DNA of 64,000 nucleotides from Roseburia hominis (GTDB lineage: Bacteria; Bacillota; Clostridia; Lachnospirales; Lachnospiraceae). The translations under genes were made by a program, and so were the position numbers. Positions 53,354-61,738 of this stretch are shown piece after piece (within the stretch, counting starts at the first letter, position 1; every line of letters starts with the position of its first letter). The notes under the pieces are model-generated. The model saw nothing but the letters and a program-made list of their open reading frames with translations, was not told the origin of the DNA and ran no database searches. The stretch spans positions 1 to 64,000 of the forward strand of contig JAETOE010000009.1 of the NCBI GenBank assembly GCA_021771815.1. Reading direction: 5' to 3'.

Positions 53354-53396
53354 AAGCGAAGAGATGTGCTGTCTCATAGTGGATATATAGGACATG

Positions 53397-53443
53397 AAAC
53401 CGGGAGCGGTGAGGAGAGAATCCTTACCGCTCCCGGTTTTTTT
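53397..53443 (+). terminator. terminator of hpf
   Basis: AAACCGGGAGCGGT (53397-53410) pairs with ACCGCTCCCGGTTT (53426-53439) and continues inward to AGGA/TCCT; T-run to 53443. One of the strongest in the window. Confidence 0.95.
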
Positions 53444-53618
53444 GCTCTAGGCGCGGAGAATCTGGCAGAGCCGGATTCTATTTGTGTAAACATGCCGAGT
53501 TAAAGTGTGAAATCTGTGCAAAACGGGCAGGGGCTGCACGAAGTGCGTGTTCATCGAGACAGAATGTATAATATAATTGTAGTTGTCGTAGTTGTACGAG
53601 GAAAGGAAAAGGGGAAAG

Positions 53619-53924
53619 ATGGAAAGAGAAATGGAACAAAAGAAAAAGGGAAAAGAGGAGAAGCGGGAACACACGGGCGCATGGATGGATATGATACAGA
53701 AAAGCCCTGGTTTTTTGGACTATATCGCGCGAAATTGTTTGATTGACGAAACAAGAATGTGCTTGTTGCAGAAGATTCTTCTGTCAGAGGAGTACCAGGA
53801 GAAGGAAGAAGAGATTTATTTGTATGGGAGTCTGCTCCGTGGGAAAGATCTGATGGGACGGCAGATTTTTTTATGGCTGCTTGGTATGACGGAAGAGATG
53901 AAACGGAACAGGGGAGAAGAATGA
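53619..53924 (+). CDS. hypothetical protein, highly charged N-terminus
   Basis: A 101-residue protein with a lysine/glutamate-rich N-terminal 30 residues followed by a compact helical part (PGFLDYIARNCLIDETRMCLLQKILLSEEYQEKEEEIYLYGSLLRGK and FLWLLGM). No recognised domain or signal peptide. AAGGGG lies 7 bases before ATG 53619, and TATAAT at 53567-53572 may be its promoter, although no -35 fits. It precedes ddl by 77 bases and could be co-transcribed. Confidence 0.5.
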   Translation: MEREMEQKKKGKEEKREHTGAWMDMIQKSPGFLDYIARNCLIDETRMCLLQKILLSEEYQEKEEEIYLYGSLLRGKDLMGRQIFLWLLGMTEEMKRNRGEE

Positions 53925-54001
53925 ATGTAATATCTTGCCACGAAACGGAAAAAGGTATACTATAAAGCGAGAAAAGTTTTGAAAAAGGAGAAATAGATAC
54001 C

Positions 54002-55051
54002 ATGAAAATTATTGTTCTGACGGGCGGTCTCAGCACAGAAAGAGATGTTTCTTTTAAGACGGGCGAGATGGTAGCAAAGGCACTGAGAGAAAACGGACAT
54101 CAGGTAATCTTACTGGATGTTTTTATGGGATATAGCGATAAGAAGGAGGATCTTACCGGAATCTTTGACAGGGCCAAGGAAGTCAGCGTCAAGGTAGAGG
54201 GGATTCCTGAAGTGGCGCCGGATCTGGCGAAGGTGAAGGCACAGAGAAAAGATCAGTCGGAAAATTTCTTCGGACCAAACGTCATTGAACTCTGTCAGAT
54301 GGCGGATATCGTGTTCATGGCACTGCACGGAGAAAACGGGGAGAACGGCAAGCTTCAGGCGGCGTTCGATCTACTTGGCATCCGTTATACGGGAAGCGGA
54401 TATTTAAGCAGTGCGCTTGCGATGGATAAGGGAATGTCAAAGCAGCTTTTCGCGGACAACGGCATCCCGACTCCGGTGGGGGTTTCCTTAAAACGTGGAG
54501 AGAAGAAAGACCTTGCGGCGCTTGGCATAGACCTTCCGTGCGTGGTGAAGCCGTGTTGCGGCGGCTCAAGTATCGGCGTGTCCATCGTGCGCACGCAGGA
54601 GGAATATGAGGCGGCGCTTCTGGAGGCGTTCCGCTGGGAGGATGAACTTGTCATCGAGAAGTATGTTGAGGGCAGAGAGTTTTCCGTCGGCGTTATTGAT
54701 TATAAAGCGCTTCCGGTCATTGAGATCGCTCCGGTAGAGGGCTTTTATGATTACAAGAATAAATATAAGGCGGGAAGCGCCGTCGAGACTTGTCCGGCGG
54801 ATCTGCCGGAGACGGTGGCAGGGCAGATGCAGCGCTATGCGGAGCAGGTCGCAAGAGTGCTCGGTCTGGACACATATTCGCGCTCGGATTTTCTGCTGGA
54901 TAAAGATAACCGTATCTTCTGCCTTGAGGCGAATACGCTTCCGGGCATGACGCCGACGAGCCTGCTTCCGCAGGAAGCAAAGGCGGTGGGTATGGACTTT
55001 AACCAGCTCTGCGAGAAGCTGATTGAGATTTCCCTTCAGAAATATTCTTAG
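54002..55051 (+). CDS. ddl: D-alanine--D-alanine ligase
   Basis: A 349-residue ATP-grasp enzyme that joins two D-alanines for peptidoglycan. GGLSTERDVSFKTG at the N-terminus, HGENGENGKLQAAFD, GSGYLSSALAMDK, the ATP-loop PCCGGSSIGVS and the EANTLPGMTPTSLLPQEA C-terminal metal-binding segment are standard. The wild-type Tyr/Phe-type D-Ala-D-Ala pocket rather than the VanA/B lactate type is suggested by the intact omega-loop region, but this is not certain by eye. AAGGAG precedes the ATG; murF follows directly. Confidence 0.97.
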   Translation: MKIIVLTGGLSTERDVSFKTGEMVAKALRENGHQVILLDVFMGYSDKKEDLTGIFDRAKEVSVKVEGIPEVAPDLAKVKAQRKDQSENFFGPNVIELCQMADIVFMALHGENGENGKLQAAFDLLGIRYTGSGYLSSALAMDKGMSKQLFADNGIPTPVGVSLKRGEKKDLAALGIDLPCVVKPCCGGSSIGVSIVRTQEEYEAALLEAFRWEDELVIEKYVEGREFSVGVIDYKALPVIEIAPVEGFYDYKNKYKAGSAVETCPADLPETVAGQMQRYAEQVARVLGLDTYSRSDFLLDKDNRIFCLEANTLPGMTPTSLLPQEAKAVGMDFNQLCEKLIEISLQKYS

Positions 55052-55068
55052 ATGTCATGGAGATTAGA

Positions 55069-56481
55069 ATGAAAAATTTGACGTTAAAAAATATCGCCGC
55101 AGTATGCGGCGGGGCATATATCGGCGCCAAAGAAGACAGCGGGCGCGAGATTACCGGAGCAGTGATCGACAGCCGGCTGGTGAAGCCGGGAAATCTCTTT
55201 ATTCCTATCAAGGGAGCGAAGGTGGACGGACACGATTTCATCCCGGCAGTCTTTGAGAAGGGCGCGCTTGCGGTGCTCTCCGAGCACGAATTGGATAATC
55301 CGGCGGGAGCGTACATTCTTGTGGCGTCCGCAGAGGACGCGATGAAGAAACTTGCAGCATATTATCGCCGCTCGCTCGATATCAAAGTGGTAGGTATTAC
55401 CGGAAGTGTCGGCAAGACCAGCACGAAAGAGATGATTGCCTCCGTTCTGGAGCAGAAATACAGCGTGCTCAAAACGGAGGGAAATCTCAACAACGAGATC
55501 GGACTTCCGCTCACGATTTTCAAAATAAGGGAGGAGCACGAGGTTGCCGTGCTTGAGATGGGAATTTCCGAGTTCGGGGAAATGCATCGTCTTGCACAGA
55601 TGGCGCAGCCCGATGTCTGTGTGATAACGAATATCGGGTTATGCCACCTTGAGAATCTCATTACGAGAGACGGCATCCTAAAGGCAAAGACGGAGAGCTT
55701 CGAGCATCTTGCGCCGGAAGGAATCGCTGTGTTGAACGGCGATGACGATAAGCTTTGCGACAGGAGGATGGTAAACGGCAGACCGGCGGTGTTCTACGGC
55801 ATCGGCAGGGAAGCGAAGTCTTTGGAGACGGAAAACGGCAGAAAGCAGCTTGCCGCAAAAGAGGTCTATGCGACGGACATTGCAGCAGACGGACTTACCG
55901 GAACGAAAGCGGTCATTCATATCGGAGATGAGAGCTTTGCAGTGCATATTCCGATTGCCGGGGAGCACAATGTCTACAATGCACTTGCGGCAGCGGCGGT
56001 GGCAAGGCAGCTTGGTCTTAGTGCAGAAGAGATGAAGCGGGGAATTGAAGCGGTGCAGACCATCGGAGGCAGGAGCAACCTGATTGAGAAAAACGGCATT
56101 ACCGTGATCGACGACTGCTACAATGCGAATCCCGTCTCCATGCAGGCGTCCATCGACGTTCTGTCCGGCGCATCCGGCAGACGGATTGCGGTGCTCGGAG
56201 ATATGGGCGAGCTTGGCGCGGACGAAAGAGAACTGCATGCCATGGTTGGCAGACATTTTGCGGGGAAGGAGATCGATGCGCTGTTTGTCACGGGAACGCT
56301 TGCGGCGGAGATCGCAAAAAGTGTGCGTGAGGTAAGTCCCGCGACCGAGGTCTGGGAGGCAGAGTCAAAAGAGGAGTTGATTTCCAGGCTGCAGCAGTAT
56401 CAGAGACGCGGAGATACGATTCTGGTGAAAGCGTCTCATTTCATGGGGTTTGCCGAGATCGTAAAAGCACTCACGGCGTAG
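55069..56481 (+). CDS. murF: UDP-N-acetylmuramoyl-tripeptide--D-alanyl-D-alanine ligase
   Basis: A 470-residue Mur ligase that attaches the dipeptide made by Ddl. ATP loop GITGSVGKTSTKEM (109-122), central motif TEGNLNNEIGLPLT, the EMGISEFGEMHRLA segment and ITNIGLCHLE, and the C-terminal DDCYNANPVSM and GDMGELG motifs are all present. ATG 55069 is chosen because GGAG lies 7 bases before it. Ends in a clear terminator. Confidence 0.97.
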   Translation: MKNLTLKNIAAVCGGAYIGAKEDSGREITGAVIDSRLVKPGNLFIPIKGAKVDGHDFIPAVFEKGALAVLSEHELDNPAGAYILVASAEDAMKKLAAYYRRSLDIKVVGITGSVGKTSTKEMIASVLEQKYSVLKTEGNLNNEIGLPLTIFKIREEHEVAVLEMGISEFGEMHRLAQMAQPDVCVITNIGLCHLENLITRDGILKAKTESFEHLAPEGIAVLNGDDDKLCDRRMVNGRPAVFYGIGREAKSLETENGRKQLAAKEVYATDIAADGLTGTKAVIHIGDESFAVHIPIAGEHNVYNALAAAAVARQLGLSAEEMKRGIEAVQTIGGRSNLIEKNGITVIDDCYNANPVSMQASIDVLSGASGRRIAVLGDMGELGADERELHAMVGRHFAGKEIDALFVTGTLAAEIAKSVREVSPATEVWEAESKEELISRLQQYQRRGDTILVKASHFMGFAEIVKALTA

Positions 56482-56513
56482 ACAATTATGGAAGAGTATA
56501 AGTCTTTTAATAG

Positions 56514-56547
56514 AAAAGAAGGAACACGAAGTGTGTTCCTTCTTTTT
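56514..56547. terminator. bidirectional terminator between murF and plsC
   Basis: AAAAGAAGGAACAC (56514-56527) and GTGTTCCTTCTTTT (56533-56546) form a perfect 14-bp stem with a 5-base loop. Confidence 0.92.
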
Positions 56548-56555
56548 GACATTTT

Positions 56556-57290
56556 TTATACCAAAGGTGCATTTTTCGCTAACATCTCTGCAATGATTTC
56601 CCGGCAGTGTGCGCCGAGTCTGCGTTTTGTCTCTTTGTCCAGTTCGTTCGGATAGATAGGTTTGCCATATTCTAAGACGACGTGCGTCCGCTTTACCTTC
56701 GGGAAATGGTTCTCGAGGATCTCGGCAGAGTTATTGATTGCCATCGGAATGATCGCGCAGCCCGTTTTCTCAGCCATCTTAAAGCTGCCCTCTTTAAACG
56801 GAAGCATCAACTCGTCGGTCTTGTTGCGCGTACCTTCCGGAAAGATGCACATGGAAATGCCGTTCTTGATATTGTCGATTCCGGTAAGAATCGTCTTTAA
56901 TGCTTCCTTGACGTCTTCGCGGTTGATGAACAGACAGTGAAGGCGCTTCATCCAGGCGGAGAGGAGCGGTACCTTCTCCATGTTATTCTTAGCGACATAT
57001 CCGGTCAGCCGCGGACAGCGGGCGTAAGTGATAATGATATCAAAATAACTTTTGTGATTGCCGATGTAGAGTACGGGTTCATCTTTCGGTACGTTTTCTT
57101 CGCCGATGACCGTAAGCTTTGTCCCGCAGATAAAAAGGATGACGCGGAATGCCCACTGTACCATGCGAAGCTGGCTTAAGTCGGCAGCATGCGGGTTGAA
57201 CTTTCCGATAATCCATTCGACGCCCAGAATGGGAATGCCGAAAATTAAGAAAAGAACTGCGAATAGCAAAGCGAGGAAGATTCGTATCAT
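56556..57290 (-). CDS. plsC: 1-acyl-sn-glycerol-3-phosphate acyltransferase
   Basis: A 244-residue membrane-associated acyltransferase that makes phosphatidic acid from lysophosphatidic acid. One N-terminal helix (about 2-25), the catalytic NHKSYFD (HxxxxD), FPEGTRN (substrate contact) and PMAINNS motifs are in the normal order. ATG 57290 follows AAAGGAT; the longer frame to 57416 reads through an upstream leader with no initiation signal. Single gene, convergent with murF. Confidence 0.95.
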   Translation of the reverse strand: MIRIFLALLFAVLFLIFGIPILGVEWIIGKFNPHAADLSQLRMVQWAFRVILFICGTKLTVIGEENVPKDEPVLYIGNHKSYFDIIITYARCPRLTGYVAKNNMEKVPLLSAWMKRLHCLFINREDVKEALKTILTGIDNIKNGISMCIFPEGTRNKTDELMLPFKEGSFKMAEKTGCAIIPMAINNSAEILENHFPKVKRTHVVLEYGKPIYPNELDKETKRRLGAHCREIIAEMLAKNAPLV

Positions 57291-57534
57291 GAGATATCCT
57301 TTCCGGGCATATGCCCCGTAAGATTGCACAGGGAGATGGAAACAAATCCCATGCAACCTAATTATAAGGGCAATCAGGAAGGATGACAAGAGAAGACGCA
57401 GGAAAATAAGCCACATTTTTACTTAAAACGCGAAAGCGGAAAAGCAAAGCGTATTTATTCTGGAAAAATATGCATAATTTTCGGTATGGGTGCATAAAAT
57501 TCAGATAGAAGTCTATAATGGGGGAAGCGGGCAC

Positions 57535-58005
57535 ATGTTCCTTGGAAAAAGAAAAGACAGGCAACAAAAAAGGGTGTTTGGAGCAGACGGCTATGAGCTA
57601 TGGGGGCTTGGAGCGCTGTTCTTACTTGCTGCGTGCTGCGGAATTCTTGGCGGCTGCAGCGTCGAGACGACAAACGGAACGAAAGTGGCGGATCTTGAGT
57701 ACGAGATTGTCGAGGAGACGGACGTTCCGGAGGAAATTTTGACAGAGATCGAAACAAAGAAAGCGGCAGACTTTAAGACGTCGTATGAGTTGGACGGGAA
57801 ACTGTATATAGTGCGCGGTTATGGAGAACAGGAGACAGGCGGATACAGCATCTGCATCCGGGACTGTTATCTGACCTCGAATGCCATTTTGTTCGATACG
57901 GAGCTGGTAGGGCCGAGGAAGGGCGAGAAGGTGAGCGCCAGTCCAAGTTATCCATACATTGTAATAAAAATGGAAAACCGTGACGAAAGTATTATTTTTG
58001 AGTGA
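57535..58005 (+). CDS. PrcB-like lipoprotein or membrane protein
   Basis: A 156-residue protein. A long basic N-terminus leads to a hydrophobic helix (about 23-40, LWGLGALFLLAACCGILGGCS) with lipobox-like LGGC, so it may be lipid-anchored. The extracellular part has the PrcB C-terminal signature GYGEQETGGYSICIRDCYLTSN and SASPSYPYIVIKM. PrcB is a subunit of a dentilisin protease complex in spirochaetes; in Clostridia the domain occurs alone and its role is unknown. GGGGGAAG is upstream. Confidence 0.75.
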   Translation: MFLGKRKDRQQKRVFGADGYELWGLGALFLLAACCGILGGCSVETTNGTKVADLEYEIVEETDVPEEILTEIETKKAADFKTSYELDGKLYIVRGYGEQETGGYSICIRDCYLTSNAILFDTELVGPRKGEKVSASPSYPYIVIKMENRDESIIFE

Positions 58006-58041
58006 ATTTTCTTAATATTTTCGAAAATTTTCTAACTTCAT

Positions 58042-58070
58042 TTGACAAAATTTTAACGCAGTGCTAAACT
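58042..58070 (+). promoter_or_regulatory. promoter of veg
   Basis: TTGACA (58042-58047), 17 bases, TAAACT (58065-58070). Confidence 0.85.
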
Positions 58071-58127
58071 AAAGCGGAATGGTATTCGGTAATAAACGAT
58101 AAGAAGCCGGTACAAGGAGGTAGACGA

Positions 58128-58370
58128 ATGCAACAGGCAGACATCAGTAAAGTGCGCGCTTCCGTATATCAGCAGTGTGGTCGGAAAGTGTTGATTCAGC
58201 TTGACAGAGGACGCAACAAGGTCGACATCCAGGAAGGTGTCATCCAGAATGCATATCCGAGTGTATTTACGATATTGGTGAATGATGACCAGGAACAGAA
58301 TCCACCTCAGTTATTATCATTCAGCTATTCAGATATTATTACACGTGACATCCGCATGAAGCTGTGCTGA
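58128..58370 (+). CDS. veg: Veg family protein
   Basis: An 80-residue protein with the Veg fold: ISKVRASVYQQCGRKVLIQLDRGRNKVDIQEGVIQNAYPSVFTI... (GRKV, GRNK and AYPSVF blocks). In Bacillus subtilis Veg stimulates biofilm gene expression, and the family is conserved in Firmicutes. Strong AAGGAGG ribosome binding site. Ends before a terminator that merges with the next gene start. Confidence 0.96.
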   Translation: MQQADISKVRASVYQQCGRKVLIQLDRGRNKVDIQEGVIQNAYPSVFTILVNDDQEQNPPQLLSFSYSDIITRDIRMKLC

Positions 58371-58417
58371 CAATCAGATAAAACGTCGGAAAAACCGACA
58401 GATAACAGGTATAAAAG

Positions 58418-58472
58418 CCCCCGTATCCGAATAAGATGTTTAGACAGATTTGGATATGGGGGTATTTTTTTT
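58418..58472 (+). terminator. veg terminator overlapping the next gene's initiation region
   Basis: CCCCCGTATCCGAAT (58418-58432) pairs with ATTTGGATATGGGGG (58448-58462) with two G-U pairs, then TATTTTTTTT. The GGGGG in the right arm is also the only ribosome binding site for the TTG start at 58471. Confidence 0.88.
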
Positions 58473-60030
58473 GGAACTGCAAAAAGTAAAGATACATAGA
58501 AAACAGGAAAACGGTTCGGCGGTCAGCCAGATCACGCTGGACGACGATTATAACGTACCGGACTATCGCCCGGATATCATGAAGGTCTTAAAGGAAAAGG
58601 GAGAGCTTCGTTTTGATGAGGTCAAAGCAGGGAGCGGTGCGGTATGGGTCAAGGGAAGTCTGCTCTTTTCCGTGCTCTACCGGAGTGAGGGGGGCAGCGG
58701 GAAGATTAGCTGCTTAAAGGGGGAAATTCCGTTTCAGGAGAAGCTTAATCTGGACGGACTGCAGGAATTTGGAAAGGTGAGGGCAGCCGGGGAGATTGAG
58801 GATATTACGATCGGCGTCATCAATTCCAGAAAGCTCAACGTGCGTGCGCTCGTTGTACTTCGGGCGACCGCCGAGGAGGAGATCGACGAAGAATTTACAA
58901 CAAAGCTGGAAGAACCGGGAGAATACGAGCAGCAAATCGGGAATCTCGAGGCGCTGCATCTGGTGCTGTCAAGCCGGGATATATGCCGCCAGAAAAGTGA
59001 GGTGGTGCTTCCGTCGAGCAAGCCGAATGTGAGGGAAATCCTCTGGAGAAGCGTGGAACTGCGCAATGTGGAGGGAACGGTGCGCGAGGGCAGGGCACTT
59101 GTCACGGGCGAGGTGCTTGTGGCAGTCCTTTACAGCGAGGAGGAGGAAAGCGAGCGTCTGCAATGGTACGAGACGACGGTTCCGCTCGAGTGCGGCGCGG
59201 ATTGTGAGGTGGATGAGGAGAACTGCATTTGTCGGATCGCAGCGTCGCCGCTTGCTGCAGAGCTTGAGATAAAGCCGGATTATGACGGGGAGGAGCGCAT
59301 TCTTGTACTGGAATTGTCGCTGTCTGTGGATATCCGCGTGTGGAGAGAGGAACAGATTGAGCAGCTTACAGATATTTATTCTTTAAAGCAGAAGGTCGTT
59401 CCGGTCCGCAGGGAGCGGACGGCGGAGAAGCTGCTTGTGAAAAATTATGCAAAGTGCCGCCTTGCGGAGCAGATGGAGCTTCCTGAGAGTCAGGAGAAGA
59501 TATTGCAGATCTGTGCCTGCGAAGGGCAGGTCAATGTGGAGAAAAGGGAGCCGGTCGAAAATGGCATCCGGGTGGAAGGAACGATGACGGTGGAACTTTT
59601 GTATATCACGACGGATGACAACATGCCGGTAGGATCGATGCGTGAAATATATCCTTTTTCACAGGTGATAGAGATTCCGCAGATGGGCAATGGGCTGCGT
59701 GTGGAACTGGATTCCGGAATCGAGCAGTTGTCGGCGGTCATGATCGATCAGGAACACATTGAGGTCAAGGCGACGATTCATCTGGACCTGCTTGCATTTT
59801 TGGAACAGCAGATTTCCAATATTGAGGAGCTGACAGAGGAGCCGCTCGATATGGAAGAGCTGATCAACAGCCCGGGGCTTGTGGGCTATATTGCGAAGCC
59901 GGGAGACGACCTGTGGACGATCGCGAAGGAAAATCATACGACAATCCGCGATATTATGGAAACAAACGGGTGGAAGGAGAAGGAACTTGTGCCTGGGGAT
60001 ACGATTCTGATCGTCAAACAAGTGGGATAA
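58471..60030 (+). CDS. SPOCS (DUF3794) and LysM domain protein
   Basis: A 519-residue protein with three SPOCS repeats (about 5-130, 170-300, 325-450; for example SAVSQITLDDDYNVPDYRPDI, SKPNVREILWRSVELRNVEGTV, ESQEKILQICACEGQVNVEKREP) and a C-terminal LysM peptidoglycan-binding domain (about 470-515, GDDLWTIAKENHTTIRDIMETNG). This is the architecture of spore-envelope proteins of the SpoVID/SafA type in Clostridia, suggesting spore coat or cortex morphogenesis. The TTG start at 58471 gives MELQKVK and proper spacing to GGGGG; an ATG at 58456 lies inside the terminator hairpin. Confidence 0.88.
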   Translation: MELQKVKIHRKQENGSAVSQITLDDDYNVPDYRPDIMKVLKEKGELRFDEVKAGSGAVWVKGSLLFSVLYRSEGGSGKISCLKGEIPFQEKLNLDGLQEFGKVRAAGEIEDITIGVINSRKLNVRALVVLRATAEEEIDEEFTTKLEEPGEYEQQIGNLEALHLVLSSRDICRQKSEVVLPSSKPNVREILWRSVELRNVEGTVREGRALVTGEVLVAVLYSEEEESERLQWYETTVPLECGADCEVDEENCICRIAASPLAAELEIKPDYDGEERILVLELSLSVDIRVWREEQIEQLTDIYSLKQKVVPVRRERTAEKLLVKNYAKCRLAEQMELPESQEKILQICACEGQVNVEKREPVENGIRVEGTMTVELLYITTDDNMPVGSMREIYPFSQVIEIPQMGNGLRVELDSGIEQLSAVMIDQEHIEVKATIHLDLLAFLEQQISNIEELTEEPLDMEELINSPGLVGYIAKPGDDLWTIAKENHTTIRDIMETNGWKEKELVPGDTILIVKQVG

Positions 60031-60076
60031 AAGTACCGTTTTACGGCATTGCCGGGCATTTTCGGAAAAGAAAGGC

Positions 60077-60105
60077 TTGTGGTGAAACCAATACTCTGTT
60101 ATACT
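60077..60105 (+). promoter_or_regulatory. promoter of the CD225-like repeat gene
   Basis: TTGTGG (60077-60082), 17 bases, TATACT (60100-60105), with TGT directly before the -10 (extended -10). Confidence 0.7.
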
Positions 60106-60162
60106 AAAGTGGCATTATGAAGGTGCTTATGAAGGAAATTATTAGAATTAGGGAGACGAAAG

Positions 60163-61695
60163 ATGGACGAAAACAAGAGCTACGGTTTTGGCACAGAAAA
60201 CCAGCAGGGAACGGCACAGCCGGATACGTTCGGAACACCGGCGGGAGAGCAGAGCTTTGGGACACCGTCAGAAGAACAGGGCTATGGGGCACAGCCGGAT
60301 GCGTCCGGAACACCGGCGGGCGGGCAAAGCTTTGGAACGCCGGCAGACGGTCAGGCGTACGGAGCGCCGGCGGGAGAGCAGGGTTACGGGGCACAGCCGG
60401 ACGGTCAGACATACGGACAGCCGAATGGTCAGTTCGGGGGTCAGACATACGGACAGCCTGCGGATCAGTTCGGAGGTCAGGCATACGGACAGCCGAACGG
60501 ACAATTCGGAGGTCAGGCATATGGACAGCCGAATGATCAGTTCGGTGGTCAGGCATACGGACAGCCGAATGGACAGTTCGGAGGTCAGACATATGGACAG
60601 CCGAATGACCAGTTCGGAGGTCAGACATACGGACAGCCTGCGGATCAGTTCGGAGGTCAGGCATATGGGCAGACGAATTACGGTATGGGTGCAATGCCGA
60701 TGGATGCCAACGGACAGCCGCTTAAGAACACCTTTGGAATGAAGATGACTTTCTCCATTCTTGAGATTATCTGCTGTTGCTGCTGCAACATTGTCACAAT
60801 GGTGTTAGGTATTATTGCATGCGTATTCACGACCAAGGCAAACAACGCTTATAAGTCGGGAAATGCGCAGGAGTATAAGTCGAATTCCAAAACAGCAAGC
60901 ATCTGCCTGTGGATCGGACTTGGATTTGCAGTGATCTGGCTCATCATCTGTATCGCAGTTGGAAACAGCGATTATGGCAAGGAAATAGAGGATGCATTCT
61001 GGGCAGGCTATTATGGTGTTGACGATTATGACACTGATACGGATGATTTTAGTGATGACGATGATTACGATTACGACTACGATTATGACTACGACGATGA
61101 TTCTGAGGACAGCGAAGACGTTGCAGACAGCGGGGATACTGCAGACAGCGAGGATGCGGATGATGCAGAGCCGCTTGATATAACGCCTGGTGAAGGTTTT
61201 GATGATCCTGCGGTCACGGTTAATGGCGTAGAAGTAGCGTTTCCGCTGGACTATAGTGAGTTCAAGGCACTTGGTTTTTATATCGAGGAAGAGGATGAAA
61301 ATTACGTTGCAAACGGAAGCGAATATTATTATCCCGATTTCTATGATGCATCGGGCAATGAGCTTGGCTATGTATATATCGGCAATGTGACAGATTCTCC
61401 GATCGCCCTTAAGGACGGTGTGGTATTTGGGTTCTGGTTCACTTCGATTGAGTACAATGATGAACTGACCTTAGAGTTCTCAAACGGACTGACATTGGAT
61501 GCAACCCGTGAGGATTTCCTGAAGGCATACGGTGATCCGGATTATTCCTATGAGAGTGACTCCAATGACTACCAGAGCTATCAGTGGTACAATCACAGCG
61601 ATATATGGGAGGATATGGAGGAGAACTCTCTCTCGGTAGATTTCTGGGACGGAGAAGTAGATGAAATCGATCTGATGTACATTGGATGGGATTAA
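60163..61695 (+). CDS. Gly/Gln/Tyr-rich repeat protein with CD225-like membrane domain
   Basis: A 510-residue protein. Residues about 1-180 are low-complexity and prion-like: degenerate FGTPAGEQ-type units, then seven and a half 12-residue repeats (GQTYGQPNGQFG). Two membrane helices follow (about 197-222 and 242-262), the first with five consecutive cysteines C204-C208, giving a CD225/dispanin-like hairpin. Then come a very Asp-rich linker (about 280-330) and a folded C-terminal domain (about 345-505) of unknown family. The N-terminus has no signal peptide, so the repeat region is probably cytoplasmic and the C-terminus may also be inside. GGGAGACGAA lies upstream. Confidence 0.75.
   Translation: MDENKSYGFGTENQQGTAQPDTFGTPAGEQSFGTPSEEQGYGAQPDASGTPAGGQSFGTPADGQAYGAPAGEQGYGAQPDGQTYGQPNGQFGGQTYGQPADQFGGQAYGQPNGQFGGQAYGQPNDQFGGQAYGQPNGQFGGQTYGQPNDQFGGQTYGQPADQFGGQAYGQTNYGMGAMPMDANGQPLKNTFGMKMTFSILEIICCCCCNIVTMVLGIIACVFTTKANNAYKSGNAQEYKSNSKTASICLWIGLGFAVIWLIICIAVGNSDYGKEIEDAFWAGYYGVDDYDTDTDDFSDDDDYDYDYDYDYDDDSEDSEDVADSGDTADSEDADDAEPLDITPGEGFDDPAVTVNGVEVAFPLDYSEFKALGFYIEEEDENYVANGSEYYYPDFYDASGNELGYVYIGNVTDSPIALKDGVVFGFWFTSIEYNDELTLEFSNGLTLDATREDFLKAYGDPDYSYESDSNDYQSYQWYNHSDIWEDMEENSLSVDFWDGEVDEIDLMYIGWD
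60403..60690 (+). repeat. 36-bp tandem repeat encoding 12-residue units
   Basis: Seven full 36-bp units (60403-60654) and one degenerate unit (60655-60690), encoding GQ[TA]YGQP[NA][GD]QFG. Near-identical at DNA level, so copy number may vary between strains. The repeats leave all six frames open, producing spurious ORFs. Confidence 0.95.
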
Positions 61696-61738
61696 TCTAA
61701 AGTATTTGTAAATTTCCGGAAAATATGACAATTTTATA

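Noticed and set aside
60104-60742. Long overlapping frames on both strands (for example a 196-residue minus-strand frame and 139- and 184-residue plus-strand frames)
   Set aside because: They arise from the 36-bp repeats that leave every frame open; only the 60163-61695 frame has a ribosome binding site, promoter and recognisable domains.
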